Assembly (NCBI RefSeq): GCF_023898315.1
Contig: NC_064619.1
Coordinates: 477,689,376 to 477,753,375, forward strand
Length of the DNA stretch: 64,000 nucleotides
From: Schistocerca nitens
Taxonomy: Eukaryota > Arthropoda > Insecta > Orthoptera > Acrididae
Reading direction: 5' to 3'
Within the stretch, counting starts at the first letter, position 1; each line of letters begins with the position of its first letter. The notes beneath the pieces were generated by a model that was given only the letters and a program-made list of their open reading frames with translations, made no database searches and had not been told where the DNA came from. Positions 54,471-64,000 of the stretch are shown piece after piece. The position numbers and the translations under genes are program-made.

Positions 54471-55059
54471 CCCCTGCTCTATAGGCTATCCTTCATGAAA
54501 CACAAATTTTTTGGGAGAAGTATCGGCCTTCTGGGACTATTGAAGAATGAGATACAACCTGTCGGCCTTGAAAAATGACATCACAAGTCACCACAGATGA
54601 TACATTGCAAAGACACAGACGAATGTTGAGAAGAAAAGGAATGTAGTACAGTGAACACAGATTGTAGACATATACCACATATATCCATATTTCGAACGTC
54701 ATTTAAAGATATCACTTTTATCACAGTAGAAATTATTAGTATCCTATTCTTTAGTTGATTTATATAGGTCAACTTCTTAGTTCAACTTGGACACAAGATG
54801 CTATTGTTATGTATGCCACCGTTCTTACTTATGCTAGTACTAGTAACAGTAACTAGTAAATAGAAACAGCAATTGGAACGACTCACTATGAGACAAAGGT
54901 ACAATTCAAAATGTGTACACAAATGATTTAAAATTACCACAAAAGCATACTCAATATCTAATCTCTTAATGACACATTCATCTATTTTTATTTACTATTA
55001 CACTTTGCCACAGAAGGTAACAAATTTGTTATCATTGCTCGAAGCTGACGAGTTGTATC
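54471..55059. other. Unannotated AT-rich stretch
   Basis: No gene or clear repeat found between the two GA-rich repeat copies. Confidence 0.4.
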
Positions 55060-55206
55060 CCATTCTTCAGCTGACCCAGCGTTCCTTATCGACCTGCTTT
55101 TAAGGGCAGCCTACGTGTCGGGACAAAAAAACGGAGAGGACAACCAGTGAAAGGGGAGAAGAAGGAGATGTGCAGAGAGAGGGGAAGGAAGGGATGGTCA
55201 AAGATT
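55060..55206. repeat. Partial copy of the GA-rich repeat
   Basis: A CGACCTGCTTTTAAGGGCAG-type lead, then a purine-rich tract. It matches the start and purine block of the repeat at 53225-54470, and it truncates LINE E. Confidence 0.65.
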
Positions 55207-56010
55207 TTCCAGTGCAGGAAGAAAGAGAAATAGTTCTATATGACGTGGCCTGCTCCTCATCTTTATGCAGTTTCGGTACAGGTAACACTACTTGAGTTGT
55301 CTAATCTTCTGTTAATGCGTTGTTCATCCAAAGTTAGTTAAATATCTATATCAGTTTCTGGAGTGCTACTTCAGCGAGATTCTCTATAATTTGGCAGTGG
55401 GTGCTGTCCTTGCCAGGTGAAGCATTTGCCGCACTCTTAATACTCCTCATCAGTTCGTCATACAGAAATAGCACCTTGAGAGGATGGCTGTGATCCCTAT
55501 GTTCTGGGAAACGAAACTGCTGCTTGGCTGCAGAAGCTGAAGCTATTAATTTGACGAAAGCTTCTAAGGAAACATCAGTCGATGGCTGATGATTAATCAA
55601 GTTCTTGTGTTTAAAAAAACTTCAATTCTTTCCATACATCAGCAAGACTAACATTATTAGTTCAAGATTCACAAAAAGTTTCCCAACTGTTCTATTTAAT
55701 GTCATTTAATTGTCGTCGAACTCCCACAGCTATTTTCTGATACGCAAGGAAGTTTTCTATTGTCTGTTGTTTCCGAAAGGTACTGTACCCAAGTTTTCGC
55801 TGTGCTATAGCTCTAGAGCACTTCAGTGTCCACCAAATAGGGGGGCATTGTTTTAAAGCAGTGATTTCTCTTTTCCTTGGAATGGAAGCTGTTGCAGCCT
55901 CTTCAATAATTGAAAGGGGCTGTTGATAGGCATCTTTTGTAGCTAAGAAACTGTTACAGGAGTGAAATCCCTTGGCTTTAGCATTGTACAGTGGCCATTC
56001 TGCTTCCTTA

Positions 56011-56699
56011 CTATGCCAGCTGCTGGTTGGATAAAACATTAACTGGATTTATGCCGTAATCTAGCGCAATTTTCAGAGGAACATGATTCGAGCTAAGAGT
56101 CTTTTTTGACTGTCCATTCCATAATACGGTGAAAGTCAGTACAGCAAAATGTTTATCAATGGCTGACGGTTGTCTGTATGGGTCACTAAGAAGTACTAAA
56201 TTGAGAATAACGAGAAGTAAAAGAAACTCTTTGCCACCTACGTCGTCTATTTCACAACCCCATGCAGTGTGGCGTGCGTTAAAGTCTACACAGAGGAGAA
56301 ACGGCATTTGAACCTAGTCAAGAATCTAATCTAGGTCAAGGTTTCGTAATTTACACTGAGGGGGTGTGTAAATTACAGCGGCCACTGTTTGGAAGTCCAT
56401 CATCTTAAGATTGGTAACAGATTTCTTGCACTGAATGGCATCCCTAATTAAAATGGGACACCTCCTTTTCCATCCTCTCTGTTTTGTCTAAGTGTTGCAT
56501 ACCTGTAGGCTTTGAAGTATATCTGCTGGGATGGCTTAAACCAAGTTTCGCAGATACTAGCTACCGATATGTGATTGCTGCTAACTTCTCTACAAAGACT
56601 TCCTCTGTTCGAAACAGACAATCTTGCATTCCGTTGGAGAACTTTAAAAGCCACTGTCAGATTTGCAGATGCCTTCAACAGCATTCCAAATGAGCCCAT
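56011..56699 (-). pseudogene. LINE E endonuclease, frame-broken
   Basis: SNHISVASICETWFKPSQQI and YRYATLRQNREDGKGGVPF (56690-56448) give the N-terminal half. FLLCVDFNARHTAWGCEID, YRQPSAIDKHFAVLT and SKKTLSSNHVPLKI (56307-56011) give the rest. DFNARHTAWG is diagnostic for I/Jockey-type endonucleases. The SDH box reads SNH. Confidence 0.83.
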
Positions 56700-56999
56700 G
56701 TCCTTACTATGTCACCGACTTTACTAGTTTTTTTTAAGGGAAGAAAGATCTGCAGTATTAAAGCTCAAAAATTTTTAAGCGCCTTCTCAGTGTGGCTGAG
56801 CGGTGGCCAGAGGAGTGGGATGATATGGATTTCTTTGTATTGAGCGCTGTGGGCCCTGAAAGTCATATAATATGTCAGAATAGCCATGCCTGTATGGACT
56901 GTGAGTGAATGTCTTCTTTTTGTAATACCTGGGACCTGAAACCGATCTAACTGCATGCTTAAAGCCTGGATGGAGTCTGTTTTCTGTCATTGGCAAACT

Positions 57000-57783
57000 C
57001 ACTGCTTTCCCATATATTTTAGGCCAGCCACAAGGGGAGAGATCACTCGAGACGGAGGAATATCGGCTGTAACTTTCGCAAATAATGGTTGCTGAGGCGG
57101 AGCACCAAATATGTAAGAAGTACTGTCTGCTTCACTGTGCTTGGCTTCCATGTACTGCTGATAAATTGGGTAAGAGCGGTCGTTGGCAACGTGATTTGCG
57201 TTGCAGTGCAAACATCAATGCTCCGCTATGGAAGCACTGTGAAGTCTCATGGGCTCCTGGGTATTTAGCACAATGGGCACTACTGTGACACTGTTTAGTT
57301 AAATGGAAACATCGATGGCAATTTTAGCATTTCAAAACTGACTTGTTATACAGTGCAACTAGACAGCAATTACCGCACAGATGTACATATTGTGGAAGTT
57401 GTAGAGATTTAAATGTTAAGGCACATTTAGGAGTGGGAATGTGCCTCACCTCATCATCTTCAATGACTTTCTTGTGGAACCTTCTCATGTCAGTAACTAA
57501 AAATTCATACTGCATTTCTGCAAGGATGTCTTCATTAGATAACTCAATATCAACATCTCGAATGACGCTCCACCTCTTTCCAAGAAAACTAAAAATGTAA
57601 GCCTCCATAATCCCTCTTCCAAAAGATATCGGACAACCATAATTTATTTGCTGACTGCCCAGATTTGGTTTCAATTTTATATATGTTTCTGCCAACAGCG
57701 GAGATATTGAGAATTTCATGCCACAAATCTTTACTTTCTTTAAAGGACATTCTGCCCAGTGCTATTGGATGCATCTTTCCCAC
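57000..57783 (-). pseudogene. LINE E ORF1 (gag-like, CCHC zinc knuckles), frame-broken
   Basis: VIRDVDIELSNEDILAEMQY, MRRFHKKVIEDDEVRHIPTP and CALTFKSLQLPQYVHLCGNC match the RNA-binding region of I-factor/Jockey ORF1. After a stop come CHRCFHLTKQCHSSAHCAKY and GAHETSQC, zinc-knuckle-like clusters. Confidence 0.78.
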
Positions 57784-57989
57784 ATTACCATTTTGTCTTC
57801 TACAAATACAACATACAGACCCACATCTGTTGACTGGTGTGCATTATCCCTGCTAGCAGTTAATACAAGCATGGCTATTCTGATATGTTATATGCCTTGC
57901 AGGGTCCACAGTGCTCAATATGAAGCAAAATCCACTGCTCTGGCCACCTGGAAGTTCGTAACATCTTCACGGAACTGCCTGTCTCAAGT

Positions 57990-58583
57990 TACCGGCCAAT
58001 ATCCATAGTCCCAGTTTTCTCAAAAGTTCTAGAATGCATAATTTACCAACAATTATCTGTTTACTTTGATAACATAGGATTAATAAGTGGATCACAGTAT
58101 GGCTTGAGGAAAAACCTGTCAACCATTGATGCCATAGACAATGTTGTTAAATACATCCATCAAGTATTTCAACATAAATGCTTTGCCCAAGTGACTTTTT
58201 GTGACCTAAGCAAAGCCTTTGACTGTGTAGAACATACACTACTACTCGAAAAAATGGACTTTTAGGGTGTTAAAGGTAACAGCCTTAAGCTATTAAGATC
58301 ATATTTACAAAACCGTAAGCAAGCCGTCTGTGTTGGGAAAGAAATGTCCAGTATAGAACAAGTTGAGGTAGGTGTTCCTCAGGGATCCGTGCTGGGCCCT
58401 TTCCTTTTCCTAATAATGATAAATGACCTGCCATCATTTATCAAATCCAGAACAGTACTCTATGCTGATGATACAACATTTCTGAACAGCAGTAATGATC
58501 TTAATAGCCTTAAAACATGTGTTACACAGACAATTGAGCAAGCTTCACTCTGGTTTGAAGCAAATGGGTTCTTGCTTAATTAA
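57990..58583 (+). pseudogene. LINE D reverse transcriptase, catalytic part
   Basis: SQYGLRKNLSTIDAIDNVVK, VTFCDLSKAFDCVEHTLLLE, VEVGVPQGSVLGPFLFLIMI and RTVLYADDTTFLNSS contain an intact YADD catalytic box, followed by ASLWFEANGFLLN. One stop interrupts after KMDF. Confidence 0.87.
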
Positions 58584-58585
58584 AG

Positions 58586-59199
58586 CAGTTATATTTTTGG
58601 GGGTATATTTGGATGATAAACTTTCTTGGAATCCACATATTAAGTATATTAGCGTTAAATTGTCTAGGGTAATCTATTTGTTAAGGCGATTAATGCACTG
58701 TGTACCTAAAAATTATGTTAGAGTATCTTATTACTCATTTTTCCAAAGCATCATATCCTATGGCATTATTTTATGGGGAAACTCCACTTGTGTGCATGAT
58801 ATACTATTGCTGCAAAAGAAAGCTATTGGGATAATTACAGGCTCACCATACAAGGCTCATTGTAAACCTTTGTTTACCCAACAAAAAATCATGACAGTAA
58901 TAAACCTATATATTTATTATGTTTTAATCTACACAAAAAAGAACTTACGTAAAGTAAAACGCAGGGCAAATATACATTGTTACAGCACTAGGATAAACAG
59001 CTCTATCTATACGCCCTACCACAGACTGTCAAAATCAGTTAACAGTTATGAACTTATGGGCCACAAATTATTTAACAAACTTCCACAAGGTATACAAAAT
59101 TTACCAGAGCAACAATACAAACAAACACTTTATGACTGGTTAGTTGTAAACCCATTCTACAATGTAAAGGATTTCATGACCTGTGATATTAAACTGTAA
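58586..59199 (+). pseudogene. LINE D C-terminal reverse-transcriptase domain
   Basis: FLGVYLDDKLSWNPHIKYIS, LMHCVPKNYVRVSYYSFFQS, IISYGIILWGNSTCVHDILL, LQKKAIGIITG and HKLFNKLPQGIQNLPE, ending WLVVNPFYNVKDF. It closes about 90 bp before the ATT tail. It matches the C-terminus of LINE C. Confidence 0.87.
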
Positions 59200-59318
59200 A
59201 GTTCTTAACAATTCTGTCCTTCTATAGCATGTACTGTACTGTATTGTATTATATGTATGACTTTGTCTATTGCTGTAATGGCTTAAAGGCAATAAAATTA
59301 TTATTATTATTATTATAA

Positions 59319-59934
59319 AACTATTATTATTATTCCGTATTTGTTCGCAAATAGTTTCGCCAATCGTTCGGTTCGCCTTGTAACTTGACAAGTATATTAA
59401 TATTTGAGTATTACCGTTGCTTAAGGAGCCATTGTAGATGGTTTCATCTGCCTCTGGCACTAATTCATTTTTTTGGAAGATAAGTTACGAATACTGGCCT
59501 CAGAAGGATTTACTCCGTTTCGAGTTTGGACTTAAATATCCGTTACAAGATGACTGGCCAGCATAAAATTGATACTGTGTGTTGTGAACGCACAAGTGTA
59601 CCAGGTATTTATTGCATGCACAGACAGATCGTTGCGTTTGGACAGGGGCCAGAGCCAGCCAGGTTGTTTCCACAGGCAAGTTGACTTACCGGCTCGGTCG
59701 TTCAGGGATGCTTGCGCAAGTTTCGTATTTGTGGGAATGCGGTTTACTCTATGGTACGACGCAATCCGCTGGAAGCTACAAAACAATTATGGAAGGTAGC
59801 AAAAATATTGTCGTTGAGAAACAGGAGAGTGCGTTGAATGTGTATCTTACAGGAATATCTAATTAATTATGACAATTTATTGAGGAAAGGCCGTGATGAT
59901 AAGACTATTGCTTGTCAAATAAAGTCTCTGACAC
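59319..59934. other. Presumed upstream region of the V-ATPase d subunit gene
   Basis: Unique-looking sequence between the LINE D tail and the M-box. No protein motif. It may contain the promoter or a noncoding first exon; a splice-acceptor-like TATCTTACAG lies near 59843-59852. Confidence 0.4.
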
Positions 59935-59935
59935 A

Positions 59936-59943
59936 TCACATGA
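59936..59943 (+). promoter_or_regulatory. M-box / E-box (TCACATGA), candidate Mitf/TFEB-type site
   Basis: A perfect TCACATGA about 100 bp upstream of the V-ATPase d start codon. MITF/TFE-family factors bind this sequence, and Mitf is known to control V-ATPase subunit genes in Drosophila. Function here is inference. A TATA-like AAATATATAAAAAA follows at about 60000-60013. Confidence 0.5.
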
Positions 59944-60043
59944 CAGTTGATTGGAAGTGGAGCAAGTGGGAAGGGCCGAGTGTTATAGAAGTGCAGTGTA
60001 AATATATAAAAAAATCTATAGTTATTTTCTGTACAAATTCGAA

Positions 60044-60886
60044 ATGATTGGGTGTATGTTCAATATTGATGCTGGTTACTTGGAAGGCCTGTGTAGAGGG
60101 TTCAAATGTGGAATTTTAAAACAGTCAGATTACTTGAACTTAGTACAATGTGAAACTCTTGAAGGTAAATATATGAATAATATTTTTATGACGTTGGGCG
60201 TATTTTAATTCTGAATACCTTTGTCAGGAGTTTAACTTGTTCCAGATCTGAAGTTACATCTTCAGGGCACAGATTATGGAAGCTTCTTAGCAAATGAACC
60301 AAGTCCACTCCAAGTGTCTGTCATCGATGATAAGCTGAGGGAAAAATTGGTTATCGAATTTCAGCACATGAGACATCATGCAGTTGAACCATTGTCCACT
60401 TTTCTGGACTATATTACGTAAGTAACAGTATAGCATGCAAGTTCTCGTCTGCCCTGTTTAACAACTACATTGACTACTGCATCGATCTTATTTGGCTTAA
60501 TCTTTCGGAATTAATATGAAATTGATGACGAGAAGTTGAACATAAGCGTATAAATCCCACAGCGCTTTGCGAATAAAAATATTTGATGGCGTAGAAGGGT
60601 GCTAGGAAAGTCCCAAGATTCATTTTACCACTCTCCCTAAACTATATTGCATGATCGAATTTTTCTGACAGTGATTGATGTTGTGAGATAAAATATTTAC
60701 TTTTCAGGTACAGCTACATGATAGATAACATCATTCTTCTTATCACTGGAACCTTACACCAGCGACCAATATCAGAATTGATCCCAAAGTGTCACCCACT
60801 CGGGAGTTTCGAGCAGATGGAGGCTATTCATGTTGCTGCAACACCTGCAGAACTATACAGTGCAGTCTTGGTTGACACACCACTAG
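60044..60886 (+). CDS. VhaAC39-1: V-type proton ATPase V0 subunit d, exons 1-3 (partial gene)
   Basis: Encodes the start of subunit d (yeast Vma6, human ATP6V0D1), which caps the c-ring in the membrane V0 sector and couples it to the central rotor of the proton pump. Exons: 60044-60164 ([20 protein letters not shown] to ETLE), 60246-60417 ([20 protein letters not shown] to LDYIT) and 60708-60886 ([40 protein letters not shown], ending VDTPL). Donors GTAAAT, GTAAGT and GTAGGT and acceptors TTCCAG and TTTCAG fit exactly and keep frame (phases 1, 2, 1). The sequence is collinear with Drosophila and human subunit d. 157 of about 350 residues lie in this window; the rest is downstream. The ATG corresponds to the fly start ([15 protein letters not shown]). 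No frame damage, so this is the functional host gene. Confidence 0.97.
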
Positions 60887-61429
60887 GTAGGTAAAGCTGT
60901 ATTCTGTGCTTATAAAATTAGACACGTAGCTACTAATTGAACTAAGATTAAAATGTGTATGGTAGATATAGAAAACCGCACTGTTTCTGTACTTAGCCAA
61001 GCATAGTTAAGTATTACATTGAAAATAAAAGCACTCAGTTTACATTAACTGTTGAGGGATGCATAAAGAAAAATATTTACAAAGAGACAGAGGTCTGAAT
61101 GGAGGCTTGCCGTGTGGCCAGGATAAAAAAAAAAGCAATAGACGGTCACAGTCAGAAACTGGATGTTTACTAGGAATTTGACACATTTGTTTTGGAAGCT
61201 TGTCTAGATCCAAAAATGCACTGTGTTAGCACCCTTACGTGCCTCCCTCTGCCTGCTGTGTTTTCAGTGTTTAATAATTGCGGAGAGTGTAGTCACTTAA
61301 GGATTAGAAGTATGAGTTCTAAAAAAGACAACAGAGAAAATAATTTCTGGATGTGGTACTGTAGGATTACTTTACTAGTCAATATTGGGTTGATGGAAAA
61401 TACAATAAGCACGAGAATTAAAGGTACCC

Positions 61430-62300
61430 TTCAGGGAGCAGCCAGAGACGGACGCTGGGACATGAACCCCGCACACGCATCCCCCCTACCACCGGCTGCT
61501 CCCGGTGAATCGGGCGATTCCGTGGGGACGTGATTGGCTGGTGGCAGGAAGCGGAGAAAGGTGCAGCAGAGATATCAGCCCACGACCGACAATATCCTGA
61601 CACTTCGGCTGAAGATAGAGATACATTCCATTGAAACATTGCTACGAGATGACGACGCTACTCGTCTGACAACCTGTGAAGACTTCATATATGAAATTCC
61701 CTGAGAAGGCCCTCACTGACATAAAAGTCAATGGCTTTATTATAACTTTAGGAGCTACACTCAGATGCTGCAGTATGGTGGCCATGCCCCTAGCAGCATA
61801 TAGTGAGGTGGGTGCAAGCAGTGCGGTGTTGACCGGCATCCGACCAGCAGCCTCTGACATACATGCTCCAGAATGCTGATGACTCTGACTGACTGACCAG
61901 TAATATGTAGCCCAGTTACACATGCCACACTGTGCATGTGCTGTCTTCAATGCAGGAGGGGACCAGAACTCTTGCAGAGGGTGCCAACCTCCAAGGGGGA
62001 AGTCATGTGCCCATGAGTGGTGGCACAAGGTGCCAACACCAGCATAGAAGGGAGGGCAACTGTACCACCCCAACTACCCCCTAGCACAACCAGCTGCCCC
62101 CTGGCAGGAGTCGAATGGTGGTGCTGGTGCTGGTGCTGCTGCTGCTGCGTGAGCCTGGAGTGGCCCACCAGTGAAGTGAAGACAGTCCCAGAAGGCAGAT
62201 TTGGCACTAACAGGTGAAGCCGTGGTGACTGCTTGGTATTCCTTAGTGTGATGGTGCCCGGCATAGCCCCTTCATCATTGGTCTGCAAGGCTGTGCATTT
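61430..62300. other. GC-rich unassigned block within intron 3
   Basis: Clearly richer in G+C than the flanks, with a GGTGCT/GCTGCT microsatellite at about 62112-62148. No transposase, reverse transcriptase or host domain recognised. Probably a dispersed repeat, but the ends are not identified. Confidence 0.4.
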
Positions 62301-63049
62301 CTGCTAAAAAGTCACAGCTATATATACGAGATAGTGTCTCATTTGCTGTGTCGTGGCACCACATCTAGTCAAGTTTCTGACAACATTTCTGCACTCTACC
62401 AGTTGAGAAACTACTTGACCCAATCTGTAACACCCCTGCTTTATTGCTGTGCTGGATGGTTTGTGGTGCTGGGCCTATTCTGTCTTTTAATACGAAAACA
62501 GCTGTGTTCTTTTAATCAGTATAGCAACATCCTGTGTCTGCTGGCTGGCTGTGGCATCTGCAATGCTATGCTTCTGCAGAAAGTGGTGGCGGCTCTACAA
62601 TCGAGACGAACATCAGAATTCCCAGACTCCTGAACAAGACTTGACAAGAGGCTCATTAACTTATACCACATATTGCTCATACTGCTCATTTTGGAGCCAA
62701 AAAATACCCTCTGCAAATAAGATGACGTACCTCAGAATATAATAGCATGCACAAATGAATGAAAATAAGCAAAGTAGACTAATTTTCCTGTTCAACTATC
62801 ACTTAACTGCAGATACTGTTCTGATGGTCATTATAGCAGCATTCAGGTTTTGAAGAAGATCCTGAATATGGGCTTTCGATGGCAGCTGGTTATCTATTTA
62901 AACAGTAGGAATTTGAATTGTCCATGCTGTGTAATCAAAACGTCAGTTTCAGTTGAATGGTGTGATAGAAACTGTAAAAACTGAGTCTTACTGTGATTTA
63001 GAATCAGTTTATTTTCTACAAGGCATGAACTTGTCTTAACTGCACTTTT

Positions 63050-63560
63050 TGATACATTGCCTATGTTCCACTCAACATCTGTTAGTACCAGGAATCATCT
63101 GTCATATCATATATAAGAAACAGCAATGGTCCTGGCACTGACCCCTTAGATACTTCCTGTTTAGTTGTGCCCCAAACAGGTGCCACCTCATAGCCTTTCT
63201 CATTACTGTATAGAATGACCTTTTGCTGTCTGTTCTTAAAGTATTTGTGGAACCAGTTGTGAACTGCTGCTCCTATTCCATAGTGGTTCAGTTTCTGTAG
63301 TAATATTTTGTGATCAACACAAATGCCTTAATTAAATCAAAGAAGACTCCTAATGTTCTGAATTTTTTATTTCATCTATCCATTGCCTCGCAAAGAAAAA
63401 AGAAGATAGCGTTTTTAGTTGCTAAACCTCTTCTGAAATCAAACTGTACATTTGACAGCAAATTATGTGAACTGAAATTATCAGTGGCCCTTATAAATAC
63501 AGTCTTTTCAAAAACTTTTGCAAACACCTATGGCTTAGAAAAAGCTCTGAAATAAAGCAG
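63050..63560 (-). pseudogene. LINE reverse-transcriptase fragment in intron 3
   Basis: On the - strand, FSSHNLLSNVQFDFRRGLAT with KNAI (63400-63480), then VFFDLIKAFVLITKYYY, and EVSKGSVPGPLLFLIYD (63105-63160) are degraded reverse-transcriptase boxes of a CR1/Jockey-group LINE. Frames are broken. More decayed LINE sequence may extend to about 63930. Confidence 0.75.
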
Positions 63561-64000
63561 TTTCACTATTACTTTGACTGGAAGCTGTTTGATCATCTAC
63601 CATACAGTTCTTTCCTTGCTCCTAGTAATTTCCATCTTTCTGTAAGTCTTGAGAAAATCAGAAAGCATTTTTATAATGATGAAGAGCTGAAGACTGCCAC
63701 ACACCGGTTCCATTTCGAAGTGGCAGACTTTTGAGACACAGGAATACAACAGTTTATCTCACAGTAAGATAGATATCACAATTCTCTGGTGATTGTCAAA
63801 AAATAGCTCGAACATTGCTGTATCTGTTGCCAGTGAAAGCTCTCTTTTTTGTAACACATTGGTGAAACTTTTCTGTAGGTGTGTCTAGTATGGAGGCTAG
63901 TTCTGGCAACACAGATTCCCCTACAACTGTTGATTATATTTTTTATTGTGTTGTATAGTATTATAAATCATCTGCAACAAGCCCCCATGACTGTTATCAC

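Larger units (their letters stand above)
55207..57850 (-). mobile_element. I/Jockey-type LINE E, decayed, 3'-truncated
   Basis: On the - strand: gag-like ORF1 (57783-about 57000), endonuclease (56699-56011), linker (56039-55692) and early reverse transcriptase (55600-55207: ANASPGKDSTHCQIIENLA and VLPVPKLHKDEEQATSYRTI). It stops at the GA-rich repeat before the catalytic region. Many frame changes. The gag-like ORF1 sets it apart from the esterase-type LINEs A-C. Confidence 0.82.
57960..59312 (+). mobile_element. CR1/Jockey-group LINE D, 5'-truncated
   Basis: Starts at the reverse transcriptase (SSYRPISIVPVFSKVLECII) and runs to a 3' end with AATAAA and a short ATT array (59291-59318). It is inserted head to head with LINE E. 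Frame pieces: about 57990-58265, 58344-58583 and 58586-59199, with a stop near 58265 and a frame change near 58580. Confidence 0.88.
60887..64000 (+). other. Intron 3 of the V-ATPase d gene (continues beyond window)
   Basis: Begins with GTAGGT. The next expected exon (after VDTPL, about AFFxDCISEQDLDEMN) is not found in the remaining 3.1 kb, so the intron exceeds the window. It contains the GC-rich block at 61430-62300 and a LINE fragment at 63050-63560. Confidence 0.85.

Overview
The window reads as a large, AT-rich, transposon-dominated insect genome. The style of the repeats suggests an orthopteran (a locust or grasshopper): Tc1 elements with a CACTCCTGGAAAT-type end, an RTE-type LINE ending in CAACAACAAC, LINEs ending in a TAGATG hexamer array, and tRNA-derived SINEs. 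The species call is inference; no search was run. Only one host gene is well supported. It is the 5' part of the V-ATPase V0 subunit d gene (VhaAC39 / ATP6V0D1 family) on the + strand, with three coding exons at 60044-60164, 60246-60417 and 60708-60886. Its next exon lies beyond the right edge. A perfect M-box (TCACATGA) lies about 100 bp upstream of its ATG.

Layout. 1-3.96 kb: LTR retrotransposon on the - strand (partial protease, long gag reading frame, tRNA-Lys-type primer site, probable LTR). 4.1-6.4 kb: a decayed - strand LINE flanked by about 115 bp repeat units. 6.88-9.81 kb: a nearly complete RTE-like LINE, +. 9.8-14.4 kb: mostly featureless, with a 176 bp tandem duplication and a CA/TA microsatellite. 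14.39-14.91 kb: an insertion with 15 bp target repeats carrying a 236 bp palindrome with hammerhead-like motifs. 15.8-17.0 kb: eroded gypsy-like pol. 19.1-20.2 kb and 40.1-41.07 kb: two copies of an unnamed dispersed repeat.

21.7-36.3 kb is a nested stack. An old CR1-like LINE (21.7-35.6 kb, -) was split by an LTR retrotransposon (22291-31415, 5 bp target duplication). A mariner-like transposon sits in its left LTR. A second CR1-like LINE sits in its right LTR, and that LINE carries an apparently intact Tc1 transposon and a 960 bp foldback element with tRNA-like arms. Between the LTRs, most of the usual gag-pol is replaced by an antisense piece of a host gene related to replication termination factor 2 (RTF2). 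This is the most unusual object in the window.

37.8-39.7 kb: a decayed Tc1 between two copies of a tRNA-like repeat. 41.9-44.74 kb: a Tigger/pogo-like transposon containing a mariner-like remnant that contains a SINE. 45.3-59.3 kb: four more LINE copies, a SINE, a Tc1 with an internal duplication, and a GA-rich repeat with flanking direct repeats. 60.9-64 kb: the large third intron of the V-ATPase gene, holding a GC-rich unassigned block and a LINE fragment.

LTR elements are described only as fossils. No rRNA, true tRNA gene, CRISPR array or bacterial-type operon was found.
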